This document shows, in pieces, positions 1 to 7,815 of a DNA stretch of 64,000 nucleotides. A program made the position numbers and the translations under genes. Position 1 is the stretch's first letter, and every line of letters starts with the position of its first letter. The stretch is from Tatumella terrea (GTDB lineage: Bacteria > Pseudomonadota > Gammaproteobacteria > Enterobacterales > Enterobacteriaceae): the NCBI RefSeq assembly GCF_039523755.1, contig NZ_BAAAFX010000017.1:124001-188000 (forward strand), in the 5' to 3' direction. The notes under the pieces are model-generated. The model did no database searches, was not told the origin of the DNA, and worked only from the letters and a program-made list of their open reading frames with translations.

Positions 1-477
1 GGCGAAGAGAGTGCCGGTGCCTCTTTCCTGCGCTTCGACGGTACGCCGTGGTCGACGGATAAAGACGGGATCATCATGTGCCTGCTGGCAGCGGAAATCA
101 CTGCGGTTACCGGACTGAATCCACAGCAGCACTATGATGCCCTGGCGGATAAATTCGGTTCTCCGAGTTATAACCGTATTCAGGCCCCGGCCACCACGGC
201 TCAGAAAGCGGTATTGTCGAAATTATCACCGGAAATGGTGAGTGCGGATATTCTGGCCGGTGACCCAATTACCGCCCGCCTGACCGAAGCTCCGGGGAAT
301 GGCGCGGCGATCGGTGGCCTGAAAGTCATGACCAAAAACGGCTGGTTTGCAGCGCGTCCTTCCGGCACCGAAGATGCTTACAAGATTTATTGTGAGAGCT
401 TCCTGGGAGCAGAACACCGTGAGCAAATCGAAAAAGAAGCCGTCGATATCGTCAGTGAAGTCCTGAAGAACGCCTGA
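1..477 (+). CDS. pgm: Phosphoglucomutase, C-terminal part (5' end outside window)
   Basis: The frame is open from base 1 and ends at TGA 475-477, giving the last 158 residues of a protein of about 546 residues in E. coli. It begins with GEESAGASFLR, the sugar-binding loop of alpha-D-phosphohexomutases. It later carries RPSGTEDAYKIY, the phosphate-binding loop of the C-terminal domain. The enzyme interconverts glucose-1-phosphate and glucose-6-phosphate in the cytoplasm, linking glycogen, trehalose and galactose metabolism to glycolysis. The catalytic phosphoserine lies upstream of the window. A strong terminator follows at 502-528, so pgm is the last gene of its transcript. The position before ybgA-phrB resembles the E. 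coli order with intervening genes removed. Confidence 0.95.
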   Translation, partial: GEESAGASFLRFDGTPWSTDKDGIIMCLLAAEITAVTGLNPQQHYDALADKFGSPSYNRIQAPATTAQKAVLSKLSPEMVSADILAGDPITARLTEAPGNGAAIGGLKVMTKNGWFAARPSGTEDAYKIYCESFLGAEHREQIEKEAVDIVSEVLKNA

Positions 478-501
478 TGGCGGTCCGACGATAAGATGAA
501 C

Positions 502-528
502 AAAGCGCCCGCCAGGCGCTTTTTTTTT
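502..528 (+). terminator. Intrinsic terminator of pgm
   Basis: AAAGCGCC (502-509) pairs with GGCGCTTT, with loop CGCCA and a run of Ts to about 528. It lies 25 bases after the pgm stop. Confidence 0.9.
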
Positions 529-622
529 GGGAAAAAACCGGGAAAAGCGATAGCGGGAGATCTTTTCTGTTATTGGCGTTATACTTCAAACCTGTACAAC
601 TTTAAAAGTGAGGTACAGGTTT

Positions 623-1426
623 ATGACCTATTCTCCGCTCATCGGAGTTCTGACCGCGCAGTCCCGGGACAGTGCCATGACACGCCTGGCGGCTGATTTA
701 CCTTCCGGTTTCCGGCTGAAGCACATCACAGTACAGGATTTTACGTCACTGGTGAACCGCGAACATGCACAGCATCCGTCACTGACCAGCCGACAGAAAT
801 TAACGCTCTGGCCCGTCAACGGGATTATTGTGTCTCAGCAGGTGAGCCGGACGGAGTATGAAAGCTTGTCCGGGCCGGCGCCTTCTCTGCCGTTGACAGA
901 TGAAACGGCTATCGCCCGCCCGGAACAGCGTCAGCAGTTTCTGGAGTCAGTGGCAGTGCGTGCGGAATTTGATGCCCTGTGTGACGGAGAACTGACCGCA
1001 AACCGTCTGATGCAGTTTCATACCTGCTATAAGTATCAGTTACTGGCGCATTCCCAGCCGCTGTATCGCCAGTCAGGGCCGCTGGTTGCCGGCATGTCTG
1101 ACTGGCCATCGCTGGAAGCCTTTGCGCTGGCGTATCGCAGTAAGCTGATGGAAATTCTCAGCTGTCCTGCGACGCGTGAAAATCATACCAATGTACTGAT
1201 GCATATTCAGGGATACTTCCGGCCGCATCTCAGCGGGCAGCAGAGACAAGCTCTGGCGGCGCTGATCGATAATTTCCGTCGCGGAGAATTGCCGCTGTCA
1301 GCGCCGGTGGCAGAACTGAAGCGCTACCTTTCTCTCTACCCACACAGCTGGTTGTCATCCCAGCGTTATCTTTTTCCCCGTCTGCCATCTGTCGCAGAAA
1401 TCTCACTGCAAACGGAGGACCTGTGA
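623..1426 (+). CDS. ybgA: DUF1722 protein with N-terminal extension (YbgA-like)
   Basis: I chose ATG 623 (MTYSPLIGVL), with AGGT 8 bases upstream, over an in-frame GTG at 608 that has no clear ribosome site. The product is 267 residues. Residues from about 125 to 250 match the DUF1722 domain: a KYQLLAHSQPLYR segment, TRENHTNVLMHIQGYF, then a RRGELPLSAPVAEL segment. E. coli YbgA is about 169 residues, so roughly 100 N-terminal residues are extra. In other bacteria DUF1722 is often fused to DUF523, but I do not see DUF523 cysteine motifs here. Function is unknown. The stop overlaps the phrB start (GTGA), so the gene is translationally coupled to photolyase, as in E. coli, hinting at a role related to light or DNA repair (inference). 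Confidence 0.8.
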   Translation: MTYSPLIGVLTAQSRDSAMTRLAADLPSGFRLKHITVQDFTSLVNREHAQHPSLTSRQKLTLWPVNGIIVSQQVSRTEYESLSGPAPSLPLTDETAIARPEQRQQFLESVAVRAEFDALCDGELTANRLMQFHTCYKYQLLAHSQPLYRQSGPLVAGMSDWPSLEAFALAYRSKLMEILSCPATRENHTNVLMHIQGYFRPHLSGQQRQALAALIDNFRRGELPLSAPVAELKRYLSLYPHSWLSSQRYLFPRLPSVAEISLQTEDL

Positions 1427-2865
1427 AGACTCATCTCGTCTGGCTAAGAAATGACTTACGTCTGAATGATAATCCTGCACTCTATGCGGCCTGCCAGCAG
1501 GCGGATGCCCGGGTGATAGCCCTGTACATTGCCACTCCGGGGCAATGGCAGCAGCACGATGTGTCCGGCCGCCAGCTGTCGTTTATTCGTGACAGTCTGC
1601 AATGCCTGAGTGAAGACCTCACGGCGCTGGGGATCCCGCTATTGTTTGCTGCCTGTGATGATTTTACGCAGAGCGTGGCAGAGTTATCCGCTATCTGTCA
1701 CCGGTATGCGGTTTCTCAGGTTTTTTATAACTACCAATATGAACTGAATGAACATCGCCGTGACCGGCGGGCAGAGGAGAAACTCGCGGAAGAGGATATC
1801 GTGATCCAGGGGTTTCATGACGGAACCCTGGTTCCTCCCGGCAGCGTACTGACCGGAAAAGGGACGATGTATAACGTCTATACACCCTTCAGCAAAGCTC
1901 TGGTTAAAATGCTCTCACGTGAACTTCCGGAGTGCTATCCCGCACCTGACAAGCGGGCACATCCGGCAGATATTCAGGCAGATGATATCCCGTCACTGAG
2001 TGAACAGAGCCGCGACTATGACAGAGAAAGCTTTCCCCCCGGCCATCGGGAGGCCCTGCAGCGCCTGCGTAAGTTCAGTCAGCAAGGCGCTGCAGAGTAC
2101 CATCGTCTGAGAGACTTCCCTGAACATGCGGGAACCAGCGTGTTATCTCCGTATCTGGCCACCGGGCAGGTTTCGGCCCGGCAGTGCCTGTTACGTATCC
2201 TTCATGACCACCCCGAAGCCCTGTCCGGCGGGAATGCCTACAGCTGGCTGAATGAAATTTTCTGGCGCGAATTTTATCTGCATCTGCTGGTGGCCTACCC
2301 GGCATTGTGTCGTCATCAGCCCTTCACCGACTGGACGGCACATGTCCGCTGGCGGAAAGATGATAAACAATTACAGGCCTGGCAACAGGGTAAGACCGGG
2401 TTTCCGGTGGTAGATGCTGCCATGCGGCAGCTGAACGAAACCGGCTGGATGCATAACCGGCTACGGATGATTGTCGCCAGTTTCCTGGTGAAGGATCTGC
2501 TGATCGACTGGCGGGAAGGGGAACGGTATTTTATGTCGCAATTGCTGGATGGTTCGCTGGCCGCTAACAACGGCGGCTGGCAGTGGGCGGCCTCCACCGG
2601 CACCGATGCTGCACCGTACTTCCGCATATTTAACCCGCAGCTACAGGGGGAGCGCTTTGACCCCGCCGGTAATTTCATCCGGCGCTGGATCCCGGAGCTG
2701 TCCTCTGTCCCGGATAAGGCTATCCATGATCCGGTTAACTGGGCGAAAAAACAGGGTAAAACACTGGATTATCCGGCACAGATTGTTGATCATAAGCAGG
2801 CACGTCAGACGACTCTGCAGGCCTACGAGGCTGCCCGGAAGCACAATCCATCCCCCGGAAAATGA
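1423..2865 (+). CDS. phrB: Deoxyribodipyrimidine photolyase (class I CPD photolyase)
   Basis: Uses blue light to split cyclobutane pyrimidine dimers in DNA, with FADH- as catalytic cofactor and a folate antenna. It is 480 residues, against 472 in E. coli. The N-terminal Rossmann domain starts LVWLRNDLRLNDNPAL. The C-terminal FAD domain carries WMHNRLRMIVASFL, then LLDGSLAANNGGWQWAAST and GTDAAPYFRIFNP, the classic FAD and substrate-cavity signature. The start is GTG 1423 with GGAGG just upstream, overlapping the ybgA stop. The following ybgI frame begins at the phrB stop, so the three genes look like one operon. Confidence 0.96.
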   Translation: MKTHLVWLRNDLRLNDNPALYAACQQADARVIALYIATPGQWQQHDVSGRQLSFIRDSLQCLSEDLTALGIPLLFAACDDFTQSVAELSAICHRYAVSQVFYNYQYELNEHRRDRRAEEKLAEEDIVIQGFHDGTLVPPGSVLTGKGTMYNVYTPFSKALVKMLSRELPECYPAPDKRAHPADIQADDIPSLSEQSRDYDRESFPPGHREALQRLRKFSQQGAAEYHRLRDFPEHAGTSVLSPYLATGQVSARQCLLRILHDHPEALSGGNAYSWLNEIFWREFYLHLLVAYPALCRHQPFTDWTAHVRWRKDDKQLQAWQQGKTGFPVVDAAMRQLNETGWMHNRLRMIVASFLVKDLLIDWREGERYFMSQLLDGSLAANNGGWQWAASTGTDAAPYFRIFNPQLQGERFDPAGNFIRRWIPELSSVPDKAIHDPVNWAKKQGKTLDYPAQIVDHKQARQTTLQAYEAARKHNPSPGK

Positions 2866-2873
2866 GAAACAGC

Positions 2874-3617
2874 ATGAATAATACCCGGCTTGAGCAATTG
2901 ATCCATCAGCAACTGAACAGCCACAGTTTCAGCGATTATGCACCCAACGGTCTGCAGGTTGAAGGCCGTCCGGAAGTGAATCGGGTGGTCACCGGAGTGA
3001 CCGCCTGTCAGGCCTTACTGGATGAGGCGGTAAAATTACAGGCAGATGCCGTGATCGTGCATCATGGTTATTTCTGGAAAAATGAGTCACCGCTGGTGAA
3101 AGGGATGAAGCGTCAGCGCCTGCGCACCCTGTTACTGAATGATATCAATCTGTATGGCTGGCATCTTCCTCTGGATGCCCATCCTGAGTTGGGCAACAAT
3201 GCCCAACTGGCGAAGCTGCTCGGTATTCAGCCGGAAGGTGAAATCGTTCCGCTGGTGCCTTATGGATCACTGACCACGCCGCTGAGCGGTGAGGCGCTGA
3301 AAGCACTGATTCAGGATAAGCTGGGTCGTGAACCTCTCTATAGCGGCGATAATGCCCCCGATACCATCACCCGTATCGCGTGGTGTACCGGCGGGGGGCA
3401 GGGCTTTATCGATGATGCGGCCGATTTTGGTGTTGATGCATTTATCACCGGTGAGGTGTCGGAGAAAACTATCCACGTTGCCCGTGAGCGTGGCCTTCAT
3501 TTTTATGCGGCCGGTCATCATGCGACCGAGCGCGGAGGTATCCGCGCCCTGGGAGAATGGCTGAGCGCACAGCACGGTTTGCAGGTCACGTTTGTCGATA
3601 TCGACAACCCGGCCTGA
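2874..3617 (+). CDS. ybgI: NIF3-family metal-binding protein YbgI
   Basis: NIF3/DUF34 family protein, historically called GTP cyclohydrolase I type 2 homolog; it forms a toroidal hexamer with a di-metal site and its reaction is unsettled. Metal-ligand motifs are visible: VIVHHGYFW near residue 60, a GEVSEKTIH segment near residue 195, and AAGHHATERGGIRAL near residue 215. I chose ATG 2874 (MNNTRLEQLI) because it gives 247 residues, exactly the E. coli length, and aligns with its N-terminus. An upstream ATG at 2862 overlaps the phrB stop (ATGA) and is the alternative. It is cotranscribed with phrB by position. Unlike E. coli, no dtpD/ybgH peptide transporter separates them. Confidence 0.93.
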   Translation: MNNTRLEQLIHQQLNSHSFSDYAPNGLQVEGRPEVNRVVTGVTACQALLDEAVKLQADAVIVHHGYFWKNESPLVKGMKRQRLRTLLLNDINLYGWHLPLDAHPELGNNAQLAKLLGIQPEGEIVPLVPYGSLTTPLSGEALKALIQDKLGREPLYSGDNAPDTITRIAWCTGGGQGFIDDAADFGVDAFITGEVSEKTIHVARERGLHFYAAGHHATERGGIRALGEWLSAQHGLQVTFVDIDNPA

Positions 3618-3749
3618 GTTTTCCTTTACGGGGCTGGCCGCACCGGAGATCACCGGGGTAGGGCCAGCCCCGGGTCATCCTGATTTCACCGGCAGTGATC
3701 ATCCGCTTAGCGTTCGCTTACCGTTTACAGGACGGCTTTGCCGGCTTAT

Positions 3750-4032
3750 ATCCTGATCCTTATGTTTCTGCTTTCCCGGCCAGCCTGTTTACTCCCAATG
3801 GTCTGCTGTTTCCCCGGTGGGGAACCCGGAGTGATCACTTTTTTCGCAGAGTTGGCGGACTTTCCCGTGTTGTATTTCTCATTTTCGCGTAATTTCTGCT
3901 GCCCGGCTGTAAAAACCAGCGATACTCTTCCTTCTCCCTGATACGGCCGTTTCCCTCAGGGCAGCCTGTTTAATCCTTATGGTCTGTGGTTTCCCGGTGG
4001 GGGACCCGGAGTGCACCGCCTTTTCGATAGAG
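3750..4032 (+). repeat. Three degenerate copies of a non-coding repeat
   Basis: Copy 2 (about 3781-3852) and copy 3 (about 3962-4032) share CAGCCTGTTTA, ATGGTCTG, then a hairpin-forming TTTCCCCGGTGGGGAA (copy 2) or TTTCCCGGTGGGGGA (copy 3). Both then have ACCCGGAGTG and a TTTTCG.AGAG tail. A shorter relative (about 3751-3780) reads ATCCTTATG...CTTTCCCGG. The copies are about 180 bases apart. They lie between ybgI and the pxp promoter, on the same strand. Confidence 0.6.
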
Positions 4033-4137
4033 CCTTTTTATCGGCGACGTTCATCCCCTGTTCACTGAAGATATTACGTTTTCTCTCCCGGGGAGGGCTT
4101 CATCATTTAACCGTATGTCACTGAATTATTAAAAGTG

Positions 4138-4166
4138 TTGACACAAATCCCTCAGTTTCGGATAAC
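4138..4166 (+). promoter_or_regulatory. Candidate sigma-70 promoter of pxpBCA
   Basis: A perfect -35 TTGACA (4138-4143) is followed after 17 bases by GATAAC (4161-4166), a 4/6 match to the -10 consensus. It lies 75-105 bases before the pxpB start and is the best promoter-like sequence in the gap. Confidence 0.55.
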
Positions 4167-4242
4167 GTTAGGACGGAATTACAGGTGTCTGCGGGCACGA
4201 CAATGGCTTTAGTGGCCTGCGTTTTTAATGTGGAGGCAGGTG

Positions 4243-4899
4243 GTGCAGCAAATCAGATATTACATGCTGGGAGAACAGGCACTGGTTATGGAGTTATCTC
4301 CTCCGGTCTCCCTTGAATCGCAGCAAAAAATTTGGGGAATGGCACGGCAACTGGAAAAGGAACAAGGGGTCCGGCAAGTCATTCCCGGCATGAATAATCT
4401 GACCGTTATTCTGCAGGCTATCCCGGCAGATAGCAGGGCCGCGCTGGCCGGACTTCGTGAGCAATGGGAAAACAGCTCTGCGGCTATCCCTGAGTCGCGG
4501 ACCGTCACTATCCCGGTGATCTATGGAGGGGCCGCGGGGCCGGATCTGGCTGAGGTAGCCCGCCATTGCCAGCTCTCTCCCTCGCAGGTCATTGAACGAC
4601 ACAGTGCTGCGCTCTATACCGTCTATTTTATCGGTTTCCAGCCCGGGTTCCCTTATCTGGGCGGGCTGGATGTCAGTCTTCACTGCCCGCGCCGGGCTGA
4701 ACCCAGGGTCTCGGTACCCGCAGGGAGTGTCGGGATTGGCGGAAGCCAGACCGGCATTTATCCGCTACCGACACCGGGGGGCTGGCAGCTTATCGGACAG
4801 TCCACGTTATCTCTGTTTTCGGCGCAACGTACGCCTCCGGTTCTGCTGGCTCCCGGCGATACCGTACGCTTTGTGCCTCAAAAGGAGGGGCAATGTTAA
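4243..4899 (+). CDS. pxpB: 5-oxoprolinase subunit PxpB (YbgJ)
   Basis: Subunit B of the prokaryotic ATP-dependent 5-oxoprolinase PxpABC, which opens 5-oxoproline (pyroglutamate) to glutamate. PxpB and PxpC form the kinase-like part. GTG 4243 is the likely start: GGAGG sits 6 bases upstream, and MQQIRYYMLGE aligns with the E. coli N-terminus. It gives 218 residues, exactly the E. coli length. An in-frame ATG at 4228 would add five residues and lacks a ribosome site. Signature segments are FIGFQPGFPYLGGL, VPAGSVGIGGSQTGIYPL and PGGWQLIG. The 3' end overlaps pxpC by 7 bases. Confidence 0.95.
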   Translation: MQQIRYYMLGEQALVMELSPPVSLESQQKIWGMARQLEKEQGVRQVIPGMNNLTVILQAIPADSRAALAGLREQWENSSAAIPESRTVTIPVIYGGAAGPDLAEVARHCQLSPSQVIERHSAALYTVYFIGFQPGFPYLGGLDVSLHCPRRAEPRVSVPAGSVGIGGSQTGIYPLPTPGGWQLIGQSTLSLFSAQRTPPVLLAPGDTVRFVPQKEGQC

Positions 4900-5822
4900 C
4901 TATTCTGCGGGCCGGTATGGCCACGTCGGTTCAGGATGCCGGACGCTTTCACTACAGCCAGTCCGGGGTCAGCCTGAGCGGAGCCCTGGATTTACCCGCC
5001 ATGCAGACGGCGAATCTGCTGGCAGGTAACCCTGAGAACAGCGCTGTCCTTGAGATAACGTTCGGACAGGCTCAGCTCAGTTTTGGTCGTGACAGCTGGT
5101 TTGCCCTGACCGGTGCAGGCTGTGAGGCCGAACTCGAAGGTAAACCTGTCTGGACGGGGTGGCGTATTTTTGCCAGAGCCGGACAGGTGCTGACATTGCA
5201 TCGGGCACTGCGCGGAGTACGAAGCTACCTGGCGATCAATGGCGGCTTTGATCTTCCGGAAGTGATGGGATCGGTCAGTACGGATCTGAAAGCCGGGTTC
5301 GGTGGCTGGCAGGGGCGCTATCTGCGTGACGGGGATCAGTTACCCCTGAATCTGCCGACCCGGGAGTTTTCACACAGCGCCGGAGTCAGGCAGTTACTGT
5401 GGGGAAATCGCGTGCGGGTCATTCCGGGGCCTGAATACCATGAATTCAGCCGCGAATCCGGTCAGGCATTCTGGCGTACCGGCTGGACCTTATCTGCGCA
5501 GAGTAACCGGATGGGCTACCGCTTACAGGGCCGGCAACTCCACCGGCCGGGCGGCCGGGAATTATTATCCCATGCGGTGCTGCCGGGTACGATACAGGTC
5601 ACCAATGGCGGGCAACCGGTGGTTCTGATGGCGGATGCCCAGACGACCGGGGGGTATCCCCGGATTGGGGTGGTGATTTCGGCGGATCTTTATCACCTGG
5701 CACAGATCCGTCCGGGGGAACCGATACATTTTGTTCACTGTACCCCTGAAGACGCAGGACTGGCCACACAACACCAGCAGCATGTGCTGGAGATGATGAA
5801 ATGGGGACTCTCAGAGAGATGA
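4893..5822 (+). CDS. pxpC: 5-oxoprolinase subunit PxpC (YbgK)
   Basis: Biotin-dependent carboxyltransferase-like (AHS2) subunit of PxpABC, cytoplasmic, acting with PxpB. It is 309 residues, the usual length. Visible motifs are ATSVQDAGRFHYSQSGV near the N-terminus, NRMGYRLQG in the middle and TTGGYPRIGVVI near residue 255. ATG 4893 overlaps the end of pxpB behind an AGGAGGGG ribosome site. The stop overlaps the pxpA start (ATGA at 5819), so the three subunits are translationally coupled and probably made in equal amounts. Confidence 0.95.
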   Translation: MLTILRAGMATSVQDAGRFHYSQSGVSLSGALDLPAMQTANLLAGNPENSAVLEITFGQAQLSFGRDSWFALTGAGCEAELEGKPVWTGWRIFARAGQVLTLHRALRGVRSYLAINGGFDLPEVMGSVSTDLKAGFGGWQGRYLRDGDQLPLNLPTREFSHSAGVRQLLWGNRVRVIPGPEYHEFSRESGQAFWRTGWTLSAQSNRMGYRLQGRQLHRPGGRELLSHAVLPGTIQVTNGGQPVVLMADAQTTGGYPRIGVVISADLYHLAQIRPGEPIHFVHCTPEDAGLATQHQQHVLEMMKWGLSER

Positions 5823-6556
5823 AAATAGACTTAAATGCAGACCTGGGCGAAGGCTCAGCCAGCGATGACCAATTGCTGCAACTGGTCAGCTCAGCCAATA
5901 TCGCCTGCGGTTTTCATGCCGGTGATGCATCCACCATGCTGCAATCTGTACGACTGGCAAAACGCTACGGGGTGCAGGTCGGCGCCCATCCTTCGTTTCC
6001 GGATCGTGAGAATTTTGGCCGGACAGCGATGACGTTACCGGCATCGGAGGTTTATGCGCAGCAGCTTTATCAGATCGGTGCGTTAAAAACTATTGCCGCC
6101 AGTGAAGGTATGGCGTTAGCCCATGTGAAACCCCACGGTATGCTGTATAACCAGGCGGCGCGTGACAGGCCACTGGCCGACGCGATCGCCCGGGCGGTCG
6201 CCGCGATTGATCCGGGTCTGATTCTGGTCGGGCTGGCCGGCAGCGAATTAATTGCCGCGGGGCGGCATTACGGTTTAGCAACGCGTGAGGAAGTGTTCGC
6301 GGACCGGGGATATACCGCGCAGGGCGAGCTGGTCCCTCGCGGAGCACCCGGTGCCTTACTTGCTGAGGCCAGTCAGGCCATCACACAGACCCTGCAGATG
6401 ATACAACAGGGAGAGGTGACCGCGGTGAGTGGTGAGCGTGTTCATGTTACCGCGCAGACGGTCTGTCTGCATGGCGATGGTGAACATGCACTGTTGTTCG
6501 CCCGCGAGTTATGTGCCGCTTTTCAGCGGGAAAATATTACAATCACTGCACAATAG
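5819..6556 (+). CDS. pxpA: 5-oxoprolinase subunit PxpA (YbgL, LamB/YcsF family)
   Basis: Subunit A of 5-oxoprolinase, a LamB/YcsF-family TIM-like barrel that hydrolyses the phosphorylated oxoproline intermediate. It is 245 residues from ATG 5819 (MKIDLNADLGEG), one longer than E. coli PxpA. An upstream in-frame ATG at 5801 lies inside pxpC and is unlikely. Conserved stretches are DLNADLGE, NIACGFHAGD, GAHPSFPDRENFGR, HVKPHGMLYNQA and CLHGDGEHAL. It is the last gene of pxpBCA. In E. coli nei follows; here a 157-base spacer and an AroE-like gene follow. Confidence 0.96.
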   Translation: MKIDLNADLGEGSASDDQLLQLVSSANIACGFHAGDASTMLQSVRLAKRYGVQVGAHPSFPDRENFGRTAMTLPASEVYAQQLYQIGALKTIAASEGMALAHVKPHGMLYNQAARDRPLADAIARAVAAIDPGLILVGLAGSELIAAGRHYGLATREEVFADRGYTAQGELVPRGAPGALLAEASQAITQTLQMIQQGEVTAVSGERVHVTAQTVCLHGDGEHALLFARELCAAFQRENITITAQ

Positions 6557-6640
6557 CCTGCCCGCCCGGAGGCCGCAAAGGCACATCAGGCTCTGTGCAT
6601 CGCGGCCATCCCTGCAGGTAATATTATGATTCATATTAGT

Positions 6641-6670
6641 AATGGCAGTCACGTTGACAGTACTGCCATT
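6641..6670. promoter_or_regulatory. Inverted repeat upstream of the AroE-like gene
   Basis: AATGGCAGT (6641-6649) and its exact reverse complement ACTGCCATT (6662-6670) are separated by 12 bases. There is no T-run after it, so it reads more like an operator or mRNA leader hairpin than a terminator. It lies 44 bases before the ATG. Confidence 0.5.
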
Positions 6671-6713
6671 CTGTTCGAGGCTTAAAGAAACATTCTGATA
6701 ACAGGAGTTTCTG

Positions 6714-7568
6714 ATGGCTGAACAAGAAAATTTTCTGAGTGACCTGACCGGTTCTTTCTCTTCACCTTGTGCCGAAAATCCCACCGTCGCAGTGATGGAA
6801 GCTGCCTACCAGCATCAGGGCATCCCGGCCCGCTATATCAATTGTGATGTCGGTAAAGCGCAGCTTGAACAGGCGGTGGCCGGAGCCAAAGCCATGGGCT
6901 GGCGGGGCTTTAACTGCTCTATTCCCAATAAGCAGGCCATTATTGAGTATATCGACGAACTGGGCACCTCAGCCAAAGTCATCGGTGCCGTTAACTGTGT
7001 CATTATCCGTGACGGTAAACTGACGGGAGAGAATACCGACGGCAAGGGATTTGTTGAGGCATTAAGTGAGCAGATTGACATCAAAGGTAAAACGCTGGCC
7101 TTACTGGGGGCCGGGGGGGCCGCCCGCGCAATTGCTGTGGAATCGGCATTAGCCGGGGCAAAAGAAATCACTATTATTAACCGTGATAAGCAAAAAGGTC
7201 AGGAGCTGGTGGATCTGATCAACGATAATACTGAGGCTAAAGCGACTTTTACCCCCTGGACGCCAGGATTACGGATTGATCCGCTTCCGGATATCCTGGT
7301 GAATGCGACCTCGGTCGGACTGGATGATGCGGATGCCATTCCGGACATAGAGACGGAAAGTCTGGAAAGCTCGTTGTTTGTTGCTGATGTTATTCCGAAT
7401 CCACCACAGACGGCGCTTTTACGAAAAGCCGCAGATAAAGGTTGCCGGACACTGAATGGATTAAACATGCTGGTGAATCAGGGCGCATTAAACCTCACCT
7501 ACTGGTTCGATAAAGAGGCAGATAAAGAACCTATGCGTAAAGTTTTACAGAAACTCTTCACCGGCTAA
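6714..7568 (+). CDS. Shikimate dehydrogenase family protein (atypical AroE/YdiB-like)
   Basis: 284 residues, the AroE/YdiB length, starting at ATG 6714 behind AGGAG. The catalytic lysine and aspartate motifs of the family are present (CSIPNKQAI near residue 75, GENTDGKGF near residue 105). So are the dinucleotide-binding LLGAGGAARAIA near residue 130 and NATSVGL near residue 205. The N-terminal Ser-x-Ser motif that holds the shikimate carboxylate in AroE is replaced: the aligned stretch reads PCAENPTVAVMEAAY. NRDKQKG after the Rossmann strand has an acidic residue where NAD-using members often have one. It is therefore probably an NAD(P)-dependent dehydrogenase with an altered substrate and not the housekeeping AroE (inference). 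It has its own spacer and inverted repeat, so it need not belong to pxpBCA. Confidence 0.8.
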   Translation: MAEQENFLSDLTGSFSSPCAENPTVAVMEAAYQHQGIPARYINCDVGKAQLEQAVAGAKAMGWRGFNCSIPNKQAIIEYIDELGTSAKVIGAVNCVIIRDGKLTGENTDGKGFVEALSEQIDIKGKTLALLGAGGAARAIAVESALAGAKEITIINRDKQKGQELVDLINDNTEAKATFTPWTPGLRIDPLPDILVNATSVGLDDADAIPDIETESLESSLFVADVIPNPPQTALLRKAADKGCRTLNGLNMLVNQGALNLTYWFDKEADKEPMRKVLQKLFTG

Positions 7569-7777
7569 TCCGGACGAAAGAGGGGAGAGCTGACCGGCTG
7601 GCTGGATCCGGAGGCTCTTCCGGGGCTGGCCTGCAGGGCTGAGCACTGAGATCCGTGTTGTTCCCTGCATGGCTTCCTTTGTGACAGACCGCTGTTACTG
7701 TCGGGATTGTCGGGAGATTGGGTATCTGCCTGCCTCCGTCGGGCGTTATTAAGGACAGGAACTGCCTGGCCGGAAGG

Positions 7778-7805
7778 AAAAACACCTCCGTCCGGGAGGT
7801 GTTTT
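7778..7805. terminator. Bidirectional terminator between the AroE-like gene and gltA
   Basis: AAAAACACCTCC and GGAGGTGTTTT form a long stem around loop GTCCG, with Ts on both strands. It serves the two convergent genes. The 207 bases before it (7569-7777) hold nothing I recognise. Confidence 0.85.
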
Positions 7806-7815
7806 GCGGTCAGTA

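Larger units (their letters stand above)
3618..4242. other. Non-coding gap with degenerate repeats before pxpB
   Basis: About 620 bases without a supported gene. A hairpin-like GC-rich element follows ybgI at about 3629-3672 (GGGGCTGGCC and GGGCCAGCCCC arms), which may end the ybgI transcript. Three related short segments follow (see repeat entry), then a consensus-like promoter at 4138-4166. Open frames at 3695-3892 and 3738-3941 cover the repeats but have no convincing ribosome site and no recognisable protein family. Confidence 0.6.

Noticed and set aside
3695..3941. Open frames across the repeats before pxpB (65 and 67 codons)
   Set aside because: No ribosome site, no family resemblance, and the repeat copies differ by single-base indels that would shift a reading frame.
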